A stretch of DNA of 64,000 bases from Microglena sp. YARC (GCA_022414725.1 CM039463.1:84604620-84668619); one strand, 5' to 3'; positions 33,720-45,859 are shown, counted from the stretch's first letter. Program-made: numbers and translations. Notes: a model not told the origin generated them from the sequence alone.

Positions 33720-33860
33720 CTTCGGATTGGATTGGATTGTTACATGGTTTTGCAGCCAACTCAGGATTGGATTGGATTGGATTGTTACATGGTTTTGCAG
33801 CCAACTCAGGATTGGATTGGATTGGATTGTTACATGGTTTTGCAGCCAACTCAGGGCTGC
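33720..33860. repeat. Three tandem 47-bp units
   Basis: GGATTGGATTGTTACATGGT followed by TTTGCAGCCAACTCA repeats three times with identical units. Confidence 0.95.
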
Positions 33861-34397
33861 TGACTGTCTTCCAATGCCAAGCCCCCCCGGTGCGATACCC
33901 AAGGAACCAGGGTTTGTACGGGTTTAAAGACTTGTCCAGGTCAGTCGGTTACTTGGACAATCAGCCTTAAGGCTTCTTACTGTTTGTGCCTGCAGTAAAC
34001 GTGGGTTGTGGATATTGTACTATACGGACACAACACGTTAGCAGTTGGATCATTTGACGTTTGTCTTTTGTCGCGACGCGATTCGCTGGTCGAGTGAATC
34101 CATCAACCCAGGACCAACAAATCGGCGTTCCCCACACCACACCACCTCAACCCAACCCCTGTGTTCCCGGGACTCCGCAGAACCCCCTGCCGACCCCTTG
34201 AACTTGAACTTGGTTACATAGCTTCAGCCAGCAATTTGGCTGCTCGCCGTCTTCGGCAGTAAATAAATAATTACCAGGAAAATGTAAACTCGAACAAAAC
34301 ACTTTTTCCATTTTTTCTTCTTTCCTCTTCTTCTGAACGAAAAACAATTTGGCGGTTGCCGACCCCATGGCAACCGTCAAAACAATTTGGCGGTTGC

Positions 34398-34617
34398 TGT
34401 TATTGTCCGTCGAGTCGGACACTGAGTTGGCATAGCGCACGCGTGGTCCTGTGGCCCCAGGACCCGGGTTGCCTGCCGCCGGGCATAGGCTAGCTATGCC
34501 CGCACGTTGTCTTTGGGAACCTTCCTGAAGACTTCCTTTTCTATATAGCCGCACGAGTTGCGATGATAAGCTATCTGCTCTTCAGTCTTCACTGTGTAAC
34601 AACTCTATCGATTGAAA
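34398..34617 (+). repeat. 5' LTR of element 1
   Basis: It begins TGTTATTGTCCGTCGAGTCG and ends CTATCGATTGAAA. A TATA-like TTCTATATAGCC lies at about 34537, a possible promoter. It differs from the 3' LTR by small changes around the GGGC(C)ATAGGCTAGCTATG palindrome. Confidence 0.9.
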
Positions 34618-34631
34618 GGTTATCGGCTCCT
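34618..34631 (+). other. Putative primer binding site of element 1
   Basis: GGTTATCGGCTCC directly follows the LTR. It differs by one base in its first ten from the complement of the initiator-Met tRNA anticodon loop (GCCCATAACC), the half-tRNA priming site used by Copia of Drosophila. This assignment is inference. Confidence 0.45.
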
Positions 34632-35238
34632 ACCGCTCCCGCAGACAGCGCCCCTGTGCCCGTGCCAAGTGGATCTTCAGCCCTGCACAAGGTGACAGTT
34701 TTTCCCTCAGACTAGCTCGACGGCTTGAGTACTGCTTTTGGCCTGGATTGTCTACGTATTCACGTGAGAAATCTAACCTGCGCTGCCTCGCCTACTGCCC
34801 ACACAACTCTCCCGTTGTCTCTACCATCCGTCACAGACGAAACGTAGACGGCTTGACGCAGTCCAGGAGTCTGAGTAGATCTTTGACGTGAGTTGCACAC
34901 TCATCAGATCACACACATCGTTGCGCAATCCCCACCAGGTTTGCTTGTGCCACGGAGTATCAACCCTGCACACCCTCGAAGACCCCCCCCCCCCCCGCCC
35001 CCCCCCTACCTGTAAATTGCGTCACCCATTCCCCACTTCCTGCTACTATCTCCACCATTACAGACCAACAAGACCCATTTGGTTCCCCCTTTGCTGTCAA
35101 ACACTCCATCACCTCTACCTCCGAACGCACACCAAAGACTGAAGCCCGACAAGCTTCACACCCGGATTAACCACAGGCCGGTTTATTAACCCGGTGTGAA
35201 GACAAGACCCCAAGACCCCCAGCGCCGCGACAGACACC

Positions 35239-37741
35239 ATGGCGACTCCAACCAAGCTCCCTGCACTCATCTTCGACGGCACTCCTGCTGTCCCATGGCA
35301 CAAGTTTGGACCCTTCCTTCTCCGTCACCTCAGGTCCCACCCGGGTGCATCTCCCGTTGCCATTGAAGCAGCGAAGGACGTTGTCCCCGCCGGTGAGCCA
35401 GCAGATGCCGACGGATACCCTCTGGAGGAGTCTCATTACCCGAATGTGGACAATCCCTAAATGCAGCTATTGCGGCTCGTGCTGTTCCCTACCCAATCAA
35501 CATGGTAAAGAACGCTGTTGCACTGAATGAGATCCTCAAGCATTGCTCTGAACCCATCCAACAGGCCATCCTAGCTAACACTAAACGTTGCTGCTAAAAG
35601 CCTACAGGTTCCTCAAGACCTCATATGGAGAAAGGAAACTCTGACCTCGAGACAGGAGCAGTGAGATCCATGTAATAACCTCAGCATGACAGCTACTGAG
35701 CCACTTACAAACATACCTCTCCCGCAGTTATGAGCTCTATACCTTGCTTCCCCAAGTGAATGGGGTCAGCAACACCTCCATCCCTGCATTCCTCAGCATA
35801 ATTGTTCAAGGACTTACACCTCGTCCAGAATACAATGGATTCAGGTTCTCCTTTCACAACTGTGTATGCCCTGATTTTGCCTCCTTTCAGACCCAGATCA
35901 TCAGGTACCAGGTGTCTAACCAGATCTCTGACTCCAGCATCTCCCCAGAAGAGACTGAGCACATGGCAGCTGCTGCTTTCCAAGGCCGCCCAAGAAAGGA
36001 CCGTCTCCCATCTACTCAAATGACATGCTGGAACTGCAATGGCTATGGGCACAACTCAATCACTTGCCCTAGCCCCCTCACAGAGCTGAAGTACAGGCCC
36101 CCATTGTTCTCATCCACATCTGCACGACGAGGATCTTCATCACCCCCCCAGGATGCAGCCAAGAGGTCATCCAGCAAGTCCAAGTCTCCTAGGAGAGACA
36201 GCAGAGCATCTGCCAGAGACACCAGAGGACGTCGTGACAGACGTGGGCACGCCCATGTTGCAGATGATGACTGTTCCACCTCCCAGTCCACAACAGACAA
36301 TGAGGATGAGCACAACTTCATGGCCTTAACTTCTGATGACCCACAGCCCCTCCAGTTTGCTGACTCAAGAGGCAAGTCCAAACCCCTGTCTGACCCACAT
36401 GCTCCCATGGATGACACTGCTTTCTCTGGACCCACACCTGATCCTGCTGCTTGCCATAGTAGGAGAGATGAGTCTATGCCAGCCCTAGTTTCCAGTGATG
36501 GCACCTCTGATGATGATGATGATAAGGGTGCTCATGCCCAGTTCCAGACAGCCCTCCTGACAGAGTGGATTTTAGACTGTGAAGCCCACTCCCACTGCAC
36601 CAGTAACCCGTCCATCTTGCATGACATTCAGGATTTCCCCCAGCCCATTAGTCTCCACCTGGCAGACCTTGGAGCATCACCACTGCTCTGCCTCCAGAAA
36701 GGAAAAGCCAACATCAGGGGTCACCTTGGATCCCTGATCACACTCAACGATGTGCTCCTTGCTCCACCCTTGACTGTGGTCAACATACTCAGTCTGCATG
36801 CAGCACACAAACTCTGCCCCAACCTCCAACTCCATGCATCCAGTCCTGCCGCTACCCTCTCCCTCCCCACTGCCAAGGGCTCCAAGACTATTCTCTTATG
36901 CCCTAAACAGAATGGACTCTACATCACTAGCACCTCTAAGATCCCTCCCTCTTCCCCATACCCCTGTAATACTCTCCCTTCTGTCATCATGATGGTCACC
37001 CAGCAAGACCCCAAGAACATCTGCTACAATGATGATGATGCTGCCAGTTGCACCATTCCCCATGACACTGCCAGCAGCTCCAGCAGCCACCCAGACCTGG
37101 TTCCAGCAAATGGTGAGGATGACATGCCTGACCTTGTTCAAACCATCGTGCCCTCCATTATCCAGTCAGACAATGAGGGGGAATTCTCACCACACCAACA
37201 TGACCTGCTGGAAGATGACTTGTATACCACATCATCCCATGACTTCATCCCAGACACTGATTACTCCACAGCCCCTAGCCAGCAGATGCCCACTGTTCCC
37301 CATGATGAGCTGTGTAATCTGACAGAAGCACAAGCCAGAAGAGAGATGGACATCCTGCTGGACCAAGCCAGAACCAGCTATGAGAGTCCCTATCCTATTG
37401 ATGGACAGGGGTCCTCCACCCAACAGGAGCTATCCCAAGCCCTTAGATTTGACCAATGGATTCCCTCAGCTACTTCTCTCTCTCCTGATCAGCCCCTAGC
37501 CCATGTCAACATGAACACCCACCCAGTCCATTTCCTGAACAACTCTGGCCTCTCCAGGACCAAGTTTGGAACCCTGCTGCATACCCTCAACAATTCCCCT
37601 TCCCCCCTTAGAGCCTTCAGCATCAGACCTAGACAACCTGTCCCTATCCTCATTGCCCAGCTAGCCACCAAGTTCCCTGCCCTTCTAGCTGCTGAAATGT
37701 TCAAGTTCCCCAGCAGACCGATGCACAACAGTCACTTCTGA
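35239..37741 (+). pseudogene. Element 1 Gag with CCHC knuckle and degenerate protease/integrase traces
   Basis: An ATG in good context (CACCATGGCG) opens 73 codons with ALIFDGTPAVPWHKFGP, like a Copia Gag N-terminus. A stop at 35458 and two frame changes follow before a 665-codon open frame from 35744. This frame has a zinc knuckle CWNCNGYGHNSITC (36025-36067) and an SR-rich basic stretch. WILDCEAHSHC (36565-36598) sits where Copia proteases have LDSGA; the catalytic DSG is gone. QSDNEGEF (37162-37188) resembles the integrase SDNGGEF. The rest is not recognised but is shared with element 3. Confidence 0.75.
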
Positions 37742-38104
37742 GTCTGTGGACCCCTCCTCAAGCATGTCAACAGATTGCAACACATGGTACACATATACCC
37801 CACTGTCTCCACAGCTGCCAGGCCCACCATCCAGTGGGCCATATGCCTACAAGCAGCTATGGTCCAAGCACATGCAAGGGTACTGGTTTCCTGGCCCAAG
37901 ATGCTCATGCACCCCATCAGCTGTGTGTATCCTGGGGGCAGAGTAATGTGCGTCAACAACCTCAGCATGCACTGGAGCCCTATGGATTTCACATTCATCA
38001 ACATGCTGGACACCCCAAAAATGTCTAGGAAATCTTTCTCCACCCTCCTGGAGAAACTCCACACCCAACTGGACCTTGATGGATACCCAGCATCTGGTAC
38101 CTAA
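37742..38104 (+). pseudogene. Element 1 downstream conserved segment
   Basis: After the stop, a shifted frame encodes AICLQAAMVQAHARVLVSWP. Element 3 has AICLQTAMADAYALAI at the corresponding place. The function is unknown. Both elements have a stop between this piece and the preceding conserved block. Confidence 0.55.
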
Positions 38105-38789
38105 CTTTATCATAGTTGACATTCTTGTTTTAGCCATGAACACTCTAGGATTAATGTGCTGTTCAGTACTTCCCCATGTACTGCTGTATTCTTGTTCTTT
38201 AGTATCTCTCTCTTAGCTTCTACAGCATGTCTGCTATTCTCTAATTTAGGGTAATCCCAAATTATGGGGGGAATCAGTCCTATCTGACAGACATCCTGGC
38301 AGCCCCACTGGCAGCTACCTGGCAGCTTCTCCTGTGCCTCAGCCTGTCTCCTATGCTGTCCTGACTCTTAAGTATAGTCCATAGCCTCCCATAGTATTAG
38401 TAGTCTACTCTGAGTTACAGCTACCTTATAGATGACTTTGGAAGTATCTCAGCATATCTCTCCATCTGGATTGTTTACATGAGCCAGCGGGGGACGTCTA
38501 CCTAGAAAGAAGTTGCTTACAGCCAGTCAGTCTTTTGTACTCCTAGTTCCTCTCATGCCTCCCCCTGCAGCCTTCCTGGCCCCTAGCAGACACTGACCTA
38601 AAGATCCCTGCCCTCAATGTGCTGCACCCCTTTGGACTGACCCAAATAATTTATTATTTACAGTTCCTCTTGCCAGCCGTTAGCATATCTAAATAGCCCT
38701 GTCAGCCCTTCATACTCCTGTATTTTCTTTATGCCCCTCAGCTAATTCCAGGGATTCTTGTACCCAAGAATACCTTGAATTGGGGGGGA
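38105..38789 (+). other. Element 1 3' non-coding region with hairpin and polypurine tract
   Basis: A hairpin ATTCTTG-TACC-CAAGAAT (38754-38771) is followed by AATTGGGGGGGA (38778-38789) directly before the LTR. Both features recur in element 3. The remainder is T/C-rich without recognisable coding. Confidence 0.8.
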
Positions 38790-39009
38790 TGTTATTGTCC
38801 GTCGAGTCGGACACTGAGTTGGCATAGCGCACGCGTGGTCCTGTGGCCCCAGGACCCGGGTTGCCTGCCGCCGGGCCATAGGCTAGCTATGGCCCGCACG
38901 TGTCTTCGGAACCTTCCTGAAGACTTCCTTTTCTATATAGCCGCACGAGTTGCGATGATAAGCTATCTGCTCTTCAGTCTTCACTGTGTAACAACTCTAT
39001 CGATTGAAA
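38790..39009 (+). repeat. 3' LTR of element 1
   Basis: 220 bp, starting TGTTATTGTCCG and ending ATTGAAA, followed by the GTTGC target duplication. Confidence 0.9.
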
Positions 39010-39118
39010 GTTGCCGACCCCTTGGCAACCGTCAAATCTTCGTGTCAGTAGTGCCGATGTATAATGTGCGAACTCTACTGAGCCACAGTGCTTCACTCCT
39101 GAGTACTGGACGTTACAA

Positions 39119-39200
39119 GTTAGGGGTCGACCGTAGGTATTCGAACCCGCCTCCTCCGTCATTTCAGGAGCTCTGCCACTGAGCCATTCATCGGACGGGG
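39119..39200 (-). mobile_element. tRNA-like SINE head
   Basis: On the reverse strand: A box TGGCTCAGTGG, D-stem GCTC/GAGC and B box GGGTTCGAATA. It resembles the head of the SINE at 692 (GGCTCAATGGCAGAGCTCCT against GGCTCAGTGGCAGAGCTCCT). The shared body is not evident downstream. Confidence 0.5.
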
Positions 39201-41289
39201 ATGAACCGAGGAGCATATAAGTGGATTAGACAGCTTAAAGATTTGTCCAGGTCCAATGATAACCCTAAAAAGTCCAGTCCAAATTATAAAATAATGATCA
39301 GCTCATAAAAATCACTGTTCATTGGTTTTTGGTTTTTGGTTTCAGGGATTCTCACCCAAGCTTATGAGGTGGGTTTCTAAACTTGAACTTGGTTCCATAG
39401 CTCCAGCCAGTAATTAGGCCGCCGTCTTCGGCAGTAAATGAACTGCCAGGGAAATGTACTGGTAGATGACCAAAGACAAGCCTGCTCCACAATATCTGTG
39501 TGTGAGTGTGTGTATGAGTTTGTGTGGGTGGGGTGGGGTGGGGTGGGGTGGGGTGGGGTGGGGTGGGGTCTTTCAACCATCCTTGGAATGTCACAGGGTA
39601 CAGGCGACAAAGCAATGCGGCAAAGAATATGAAACTGTTTCTGGGTTTATTAAGGGTTTTCAAGCACGATATCGTTTGGCACAGTATATTGTACAATACC
39701 GAGTAAGACATACGACATTTCCAGCCAGGCACCTCCAGTCAAGCTCCGCACGGTATAACGGAGTGCGCACGGGGGGACTTGGAACTGGAAGAAGGTGGGT
39801 AGCCCAGAGTTGGCTTAAAAAACCATGCAAGTATGTAAAGATACAATCCGATCCTTGAAGGTTTTGAGGATCATACCGTGAGTACGGGACATAGTGGTCG
39901 AACTGTAACCAGGGTTCAAAACCTACGTTTCATGGTCCCAAATTCCACGTATCGTGTTCCGAAACCTACGTTTACACCGGAAGGGACCATCCAAAGTAAG
40001 AGTTTGCGATGTGGTACGCGATGTTGTAAGCAATCCTGGCTGTCACACCGTCTGCACTACACGATGAGCACCTTGTCGACCTGGTTGTTCAGGAGGACCC
40101 CCAGCTCTGCGTCCTAAGACGCAACCAATATCACAGCCTGAGTCATAAGACGCAACGGACCCACAGCCTGCGTCCTGCGTCGCAATCAACCCTCTGAAGC
40201 TCTCCACGTTGCATAGCAGGACGCAATGGATATAGCGCTTTTGTGTCTGCGTCGCAGGACACATCATCCTGAACAACTCTGCTTGTGCGCTGAGAAACCG
40301 CAGAGAAAAAAACGGAAATAAAATTGAACTGTTTCACGCATACTTAGTTACAGATTGTGCACTACAGAGCTGCATTTGAACCTATTCAACTTTCCAAATC
40401 AGCTGAAGGGCCTAGCTTAATAATCACTAAGGAATTGGAAGACTGCGAGCAGCCTAGAATTGGCTGAAAACCCGTTTTTCAATCCAATCTCTCACTAACG
40501 CGAAAGCCACCACAGGCAACTACAAACCACCTGTTGTTCAGAACAAGCGTTGAGTCCCATCATGGCATGATAGCTTAGGTAAGTAGGCGTGGGATGAAAC
40601 TACCTATCTAAGCTACAACTAGACCAACACAAGTCTTTTAACTATTTTAACTATCTACTGGTAATCTGCTAACGGAAACCAGCGCACAGGGGGGGGGGCA
40701 TGGAATTGGAAGACAGTAAGCAGCCAGTGATTTCTGAAAATCATGTAACCATCCAATCTACCCTACTAGAACTCATATCTTGTGAACTGCTAATCTACCA
40801 TCTGAGCACTCATATCAGAAAAATGACGGGCTCACTTAATACCAAGCCCCACCAGTCATTCTCATTACTTCCAAATCGCTACAAGCATCTAACTAGCCAC
40901 CTGCGGATGTCTTTAAACTGTCTAATTCGCTAACTACCCACAATGGAGAGTTCTAATGTCTAATTCGCCAACTACCCACAATGGAGAGTTGTCTGAAAAT
41001 CGATAAAACAATCCAATCTACACTACTAGTACTCATAGCTTATGAACTACTAGTCTAAAGTTTGAGCATTCATATCATAAACAAATTGCCACTAACATCT
41101 AAGTGCCCACTATAGACCTGGGTGGGTCTTTGAATGGTCTAATTCGCTAAATACCCACAGTGGGCCGTACAAGTCTTTAGAACCCCCCAATCCTGAACTG
41201 TCTGACTCCCTAACTGCCCACCATGGATGAAGTCATTAAACTGTCTAATTAACTAACTGTGCTCCCTAGTTTCCACGGTGGAGGATAGC

Positions 41290-41398
41290 TAGTGCCCACA
41301 AAGCCAGTACCCACAAGCCAGATCTCCTCGGGTTTAGGGTTAAGGTTATAGGGTATAAGAGATCTGGCTTGTGTGTACTGGCTTTGTGGGTACTAGCA
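41290..41398. repeat. Inverted repeat with about 32-bp arms
   Basis: CACAAAGCCAGTACCCACAA with GCCAGATCTC (from about 41297) is mirrored by GAGATCTGGCTTGTGTGTAC with TGGCTTTGTG (to about 41390). About 35 bases with a GGTTTAGGGTTAAGG motif lie between the arms. It could fold as a long hairpin. Confidence 0.85.
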
Positions 41399-41870
41399 TC
41401 CCCCCTCCAGTTTCTACAGGTATCGCATGGGTAGGCCTGGAATTGGAAGACAGTGAGCAGCCAGAAGTTGCCTGAAAAACATCAAATCCAATCCTACCAC
41501 AATGACTTCTTAGGGATTTGGTGGACCTTAGTCCCCAGGTCAGTAGCCCACCTAGACCCAGAACCCCAAGTCCCACATACATTACACCTTCAACTAAAAC
41601 CTAAACCACTTTGAAAACTAGTCCCTGTTTGAAAGGAGAAACTTAACTGGGGGCCAGCTTCCCTAGGGCCCCACACCGAGAACATTAGGCCTGCTAAGCC
41701 CACTGCAGGACCAACACCAAATTCACATATACTGGAATACAGTAGAAAGGTTCCGTAATTCACAAACGGTACAATGGTATGTTACTTCACTATATATACA
41801 AGAAATCATTTCTTGATATTGGACCATATATTTGACCAAGTTTTTTCTTCGGCAAAGGGGACTCCTCTTT

Positions 41871-41997
41871 CGACAGCCTGCACCCTGTTCAGGTTGGCAA
41901 ACCGGTGTCCAAACACCTGTTTATGTACAACATTGCTTAAACGTGTAGGTGTCGAACACCTGTTGAACAACCTGAAGAGGTGCAGGATGCCGTAGGG
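41871..41997. mobile_element. GCAGCCTGCACCCTGTTCAGG inverted-repeat element, copy 1
   Basis: The ends CAGCCTGCACCCTGTTCAGG and CCTGAAGAGGTGCAGGATGC plus CGTAGGG are inverted repeats. The interior has AAACACCTG and its complement. Copies 2 and 3 are at 43527 and 44421. Confidence 0.7.
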
Positions 41998-42061
41998 CCC
42001 CCCAACGGGGTACACAGACAATTACAAAGGCACAACGAACTACACGACTGCGACAATAAAC

Positions 42062-42445
42062 AATTGAGCTAGAAGACTATAGCGCATGTTTGTGCTCAAG
42101 GGGAAGGGGCACATCATCAGTAGCTAGTAGCTAGAAGACTACAACGCATGTTGGTGCTCAAGGGGAAGGGCACACTCTCAGTAGTAGCTAGTAGCTAGAA
42201 GACTACAGCGCATGTTGGTGCTCTAAGGGAAGGGGCACACCATCAGTAGCAGTCTGTAGTAGCTAGTAGCTAGAAGACTACAGCGCATGTTGGTGCTCAA
42301 GGGGAAGAGGCACATCATTAGTGGCAGTAGCTGTCTCTAGTAGACAGTAGCTAGTAGCTAGCCAGCTATGAAGACTGTGGTTTGTGCTCAAGGCAAAGGG
42401 CACCTTCTCAGTATCAGTACCTGTCTATATTAGACAGCAGCTAGT
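42062..42445. repeat. 60-75-bp tandem array, five units
   Basis: Units have TAGCTAGAAGACTACAGCGC and ATGTTGGTGCTCAAGGGGAA then GGGCACA. Unit length grows towards the right by added CTAGTAG repeats. Confidence 0.9.
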
Positions 42446-42951
42446 CAGCCTCCGGTGGACTGGACTTTGAACTCGAAGTAGATATTCCCATGGCGACCAC
42501 ACACTCTCTAACCCACTCCATACCACAAACCCTGGTATCCCATGTCCTTCCAGCTAAAAGCCTAATTTAAAGTTGGTACCCCAAGGCCCTTCATCCAAAT
42601 ATCCCCAAATAATAATAAGGCGAAGGGGCATCTTCTCAGTGCCTCCACTGCCCTCTTAACCTGCTTTGACGAACAACCTTTAGTAGCCAGCACAACATTG
42701 CTGACGAGGTGACACCAATTGATGTGGCTACTAGAAGTCAGCTGAAATTGCTGGCCAGGTGGCTGAGATTGTTGCTGGCTACTTCACTTGGCTGAAATTA
42801 CTGCTAAGGTGGAAGTAAATATAGCGATGCCTAACTGATACAATCTCGGTGCCTCGACAGCCCTCTTGCGCAGCTTTGCCAGATAATGAGGATCGATGTA
42901 TACTGAGAATAACATAGAGGGGGAGGACAAGGCTTCTTATTTGGGCTACGC
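42446..42951. other. No recognisable gene
   Basis: Mixed sequence with several TTGCTGGCNAGGTGGCTGA-like short repeats near 42700-42810. No feature is supportable. Confidence 0.6.
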
Positions 42952-43050
42952 ATGACAGCTTTCAGACAGGCTAGAAGCTGCCTGCCTAGAAGCTGCGTTT
43001 GTCCCAAGGACAGGCAAAGGGAGCTGCCTAGAAGCTGCTGCGCGTAGCTC
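42952..43050. mobile_element. AGCAGCTTCTAGGCAGCT-type MITE, copy 7 (short)
   Basis: GGGCTACGCATGACAGCTTT on the left and AGCTGCTGCGCGTAGCTC on the right are inverted. An internal deletion leaves only about 100 bp, with an inner GAAGCTGCCTGCCTAGAAGC. Confidence 0.75.
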
Positions 43051-43184
43051 AACAAAGAAACGCTGTGTCAGGAATGAGGAATGCAAAACATTTGAGCAGA
43101 CAAACATGACAACTGAATCAGCATATGATAATGACATGTCAGTGAGGCCAATACTGTGAGGCACCCTGTATATAGCCCTACCAC

Positions 43185-43800
43185 TAGTTTGGGGTCAGCG
43201 CGGCCAATTTTGCAAGGCATCACGAATGGGCTATACAAAACATAAGTGCCGCCTCTTGCCTTGGAGTCCTGAGCATTAGTTTGTGGTCAGTGCAGCCAAT
43301 ATTTCAAGGCAGGACGTGACGTCACATACAGCCCCTCCACATGCTGGTGGGGCCAGTCAGGCAGTCGGCTAGGTGAAACACAGCCCCACCACCGACTAGT
43401 GGGGGCTGTCAACTTGAGGAGGGATACTCAGTTAGGAATTCACATACAGCCCCTCCCCAGTGTGAAGAGCATTAGATAGTGATTGGTGGAGCCTGTATTG
43501 CAAGGCAGAACATTTAGTCATATATCCGACTGCAGCCTGCACTTGTTCAGGATGTTAAACACCTGTTCAACACCCATATGTTGAACCTATGATGCACATA
43601 AACAGGTGTTTAACACCCTGCACACAACCTGGACAGGGTGCAGGCTGCCGTAGGGATATAGCCCCACCACATGCTAGTGGGGTCGGTCAAGCTATTTGCT
43701 AGGTGAAATACAGCCCCACAGCCAGTTGGTGGTGGGGCCAGTCAAGCAGTTTGCTGAGTGAAACACAGCCCCCCCGCAGGCTGGTGGGGGCTGTCAATTA
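43185..43800. repeat. Repeated AGCCCC(A)CC hairpin units
   Basis: ACAGCCCCACCAC and CTAGTGGGGGCTGTCAA-like halves recur at about 43340, 43380, 43670, 43705 and 43768. Each can form a short stem. TTGCTAGGTGAAATACAGCC links the units. Confidence 0.75.
43527..43655. mobile_element. GCAGCCTGCACCCTGTTCAGG inverted-repeat element, copy 2
   Basis: The arms are GCAGCCTGCACTTGTTCAGG and CCTGGACAGGGTGCAGGCTG plus CCGTAGGG, with TTAAACACCTGTT and AACAGGTGTTTAA inside. Nearly the whole element is a palindrome. Confidence 0.75.
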
Positions 43801-43873
43801 ACAGGAGCAGTTATGCAGGCGGGAGATTTTTTCAGGGAAAAAGCAGCGCCTCTCCATCATACGCTTCATTTCA

Positions 43874-44043
43874 ACTACAAGCAGCAGCTTCTAGGCAGCT
43901 CCCAGAGCCAGCCTCTGGGCAAACCTTTAAAATTTCAATAATACTGGAATGATGATTGTGTCAGCTTCCAGAGGCACGAAGGTGATACATATTTGGCTGG
44001 GTAGCTAGCCACGGGAGCTACCTAGAAGCTGCTGCTGGTAGCT
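43874..44043. mobile_element. AGCAGCTTCTAGGCAGCT-type MITE, copy 8
   Basis: The ends CTACAAGCAGCAGCTTCTAG and CTAGAAGCTGCTGCTGGTAG are inverted repeats. The interior TTTCAATAATACTGGAATGA matches the long-armed element at 3844. Confidence 0.8.
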
Positions 44044-44420
44044 GAAAAGGAAAGCTATGCTGTCAAGGAGTGAGTTATTGTAAAGCAAAAGAAGTAGTGC
44101 CTGTACATAACACCAGGGTGCTCCTAGTAGCCTTTGGGGTGCTACCAACAGCTGTTTTGGCACCTGGAAGCAACCCCAGCAGCATCTAACACAGCAATGC
44201 CACAACACCCAGGTGCAGAGGGTAGCTTCAAGAAAAGCCTGTCATTGTTAAATTCACATCGCATCGCACGCTTGGCTATGGGATCTTTGAAGCTAGTACT
44301 ATGTCTACCATGGTGACTTTCCCCAGCTGCGGCGTACGGGAGGGTCCCCTTAACACCACTGCCCTCCAGGCTTTGTCTTTTTGTTAGGAGTAAGTGCGGC
44401 CTCCCCAGCGCTTTCAGCAT

Positions 44421-44538
44421 CCCCTACGGCAGCATGCACCCTTCAGGCTGTTACACAGATGTTCAGGGTGTTTAAACACCTTTTCAAGATGTTAGACACC
44501 TCTGTAACAATCTGAACAGGATACAGGCTACTCTAGGG
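44421..44538. mobile_element. GCAGCCTGCACCCTGTTCAGG inverted-repeat element, copy 3
   Basis: CCCTACGGCAGCATGCACCC at the left and AACAGGATACAGGCTACTCT with AGGG at the right are diverged inverted repeats. GTGTTTAAACACC lies in the middle. Confidence 0.7.
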
Positions 44539-44671
44539 ATCATGCCAAAACAAGCAAGCTCGGTGTTTACACGGCCTGCTATATGGTTGGTTGGTGTCAG
44601 TTGGTGTTGGGTGTGCTGCAGAATAAGCGCTGCCTCCAACCCCAGGGGCAGATGCTACAGAGCATCTGCTT

Positions 44672-44831
44672 AGCTACTAGCAGCAGCTCCCTTGACTGGC
44701 TATTCAGCCGAACCTGACGCAATTTAGTGCACCATGATGCTGACACAATCAGCTGTACAGAACTGCTGAAATAGAGCGGTGTAGCCCAGTAGTTGGCTAA
44801 GAGAGCTGCCTAGAAGGTGCTTAGAAAAGCC
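44672..44831. mobile_element. AGCAGCTTCTAGGCAGCT-type MITE, copy 9
   Basis: TAGCTACTAGCAGCAGCTCC and GAGCTGCCTAGAAGGTGCTT are inverted. The core AGTGCACCATGATGCTGACA parallels copy 1. Confidence 0.65.
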
Positions 44832-45001
44832 CGAAGATGATATGCTTGGGATAGCACCTGGTGGGGCCACCACGCACACAACAACTTATCTCGTTCTTCA
44901 CGTATGTTGGAAAGAAACTCCTACGTGTCATATTGAAAGTAAAGTAAGTAGTATAGAGCAAAACGGTGATGCAAGGGGGCAAGTCCCAACTGTATCTTTT
45001 C

Positions 45002-45173
45002 GGGGCTACTTGTAGCAGCTTCGAGGCAGCTTCCTTCCCCTGTGCTGGAGCCCAACCTTACGCTGGATAGTGCATCTGAAAGCTGATAAGACAAGCATTC
45101 CAATGCATCTGCAAGTATTTGGTTTTACCCAATGACTGGCTGTTGGAGCTAGGGGGAACCTGCTGTGAATAGC
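45002..45173. mobile_element. AGCAGCTTCTAGGCAGCT-type MITE, copy 10
   Basis: GGGGCTACTTGTAGCAGCTT at the left pairs with a degraded right end (GGGAACCTGCTGTGAATAGC). The core TAGTGCATCTGAAAGCTGAT is shared with copy 11. Confidence 0.65.
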
Positions 45174-45339
45174 AAAAATGAAACAGTGTTAGTCCCTGGG
45201 ACTTCCTAGGCAAGTATGCAACTCATACAATTCTAAATCATGTCAGCACTACCTTTCCACCTCCTCACAATCTTGCAGCCTTGGCAGGCTATTCCCAGCA
45301 AGGCCGTATCTCTGATCTCATGGTTTCGCTTTCGGATAT

Positions 45340-45690
45340 GAACGGCTGATGTGAACGGCAGTTACTTATTTGCTTCAAACAGTATCCCTTGAGGGGGGAG
45401 GGGACAGACATATCCAGTTCGGCGGATGTGGACGGCAGTCACTAGCTTCCTGAAAACAGAACTCCTCGTAGGGGGAGGACAGACCTGACCAGTGTGGCAG
45501 ATGTGGACAGAAGGTGTGTACGGCAGTCACTAATTTGCTGAAAACCGAACCCTCTCTGGGGAAAGGATAGACCTGACCAGTGCGGCGGATGTGAACGGAG
45601 CATGTGTACGGCAGTAACTTGTTTGCTGAAAACATAAACCCTTTTGGGGGGAGTACAGACCTGTCCACGAAGAGAAAATAACAACAGACA
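45340..45690. repeat. About 85-95-bp tandem array, four units
   Basis: Units contain GGCGGATGTGAACGG, GTACGGCAGTCACTA, TTGCTGAAAAC and a GGGGGA-GACAGACCTG tail, at about 45345, 45420, 45500 and 45590. The reverse-strand frames through it are not recognised as proteins. Confidence 0.85.
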
Positions 45691-45859
45691 AAGCTACTAA
45701 TAAACCTTGCCGATCCAAGCGGAAAGACAGGGTCCACAACTGAAGGCGTCAGACGTGACAGAGCCAATGACTCGGGCCACGGGCAAAATCTGAGGACTAG
45801 GACAGACCTGACGACAAAATGGATCCAAGGGCTACACCCAAAGACAAACTCTGAAAACA

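Larger units (their letters stand above)
34398..39009 (+). mobile_element. Copia-like LTR element 1, non-autonomous
   Basis: The 220-bp LTRs at 34398-34617 and 38790-39009 flank an interior with a Gag/CCHC reading frame but no recognisable reverse transcriptase or RNase H. A 5-bp target duplication GTTGC (34393-34397 and 39010-39014) and a GGGGGGGA polypurine tract before the 3' LTR define the ends. The LTRs differ at only a few positions. It is related to element 3 at 61463-63260. Confidence 0.9.
39201..42060. other. Gene-poor interval with dispersed GGAATTGGAAGACAGTGAGC repeat
   Basis: GGAATTGGAAGACAGTAAGC followed by AGCC, TGAAAA and ATCCAATC recurs at about 40433, 40703, 41432 and, diverged, 39788 and 40990. 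GGGTG units lie at 39520-39570. I see no gene. Confidence 0.7.

Noticed and set aside
36043..36504. 153-codon frame antisense to element 1 Gag
   Set aside because: It shadows the sense frame, which has the CCHC knuckle and Copia-like motifs.
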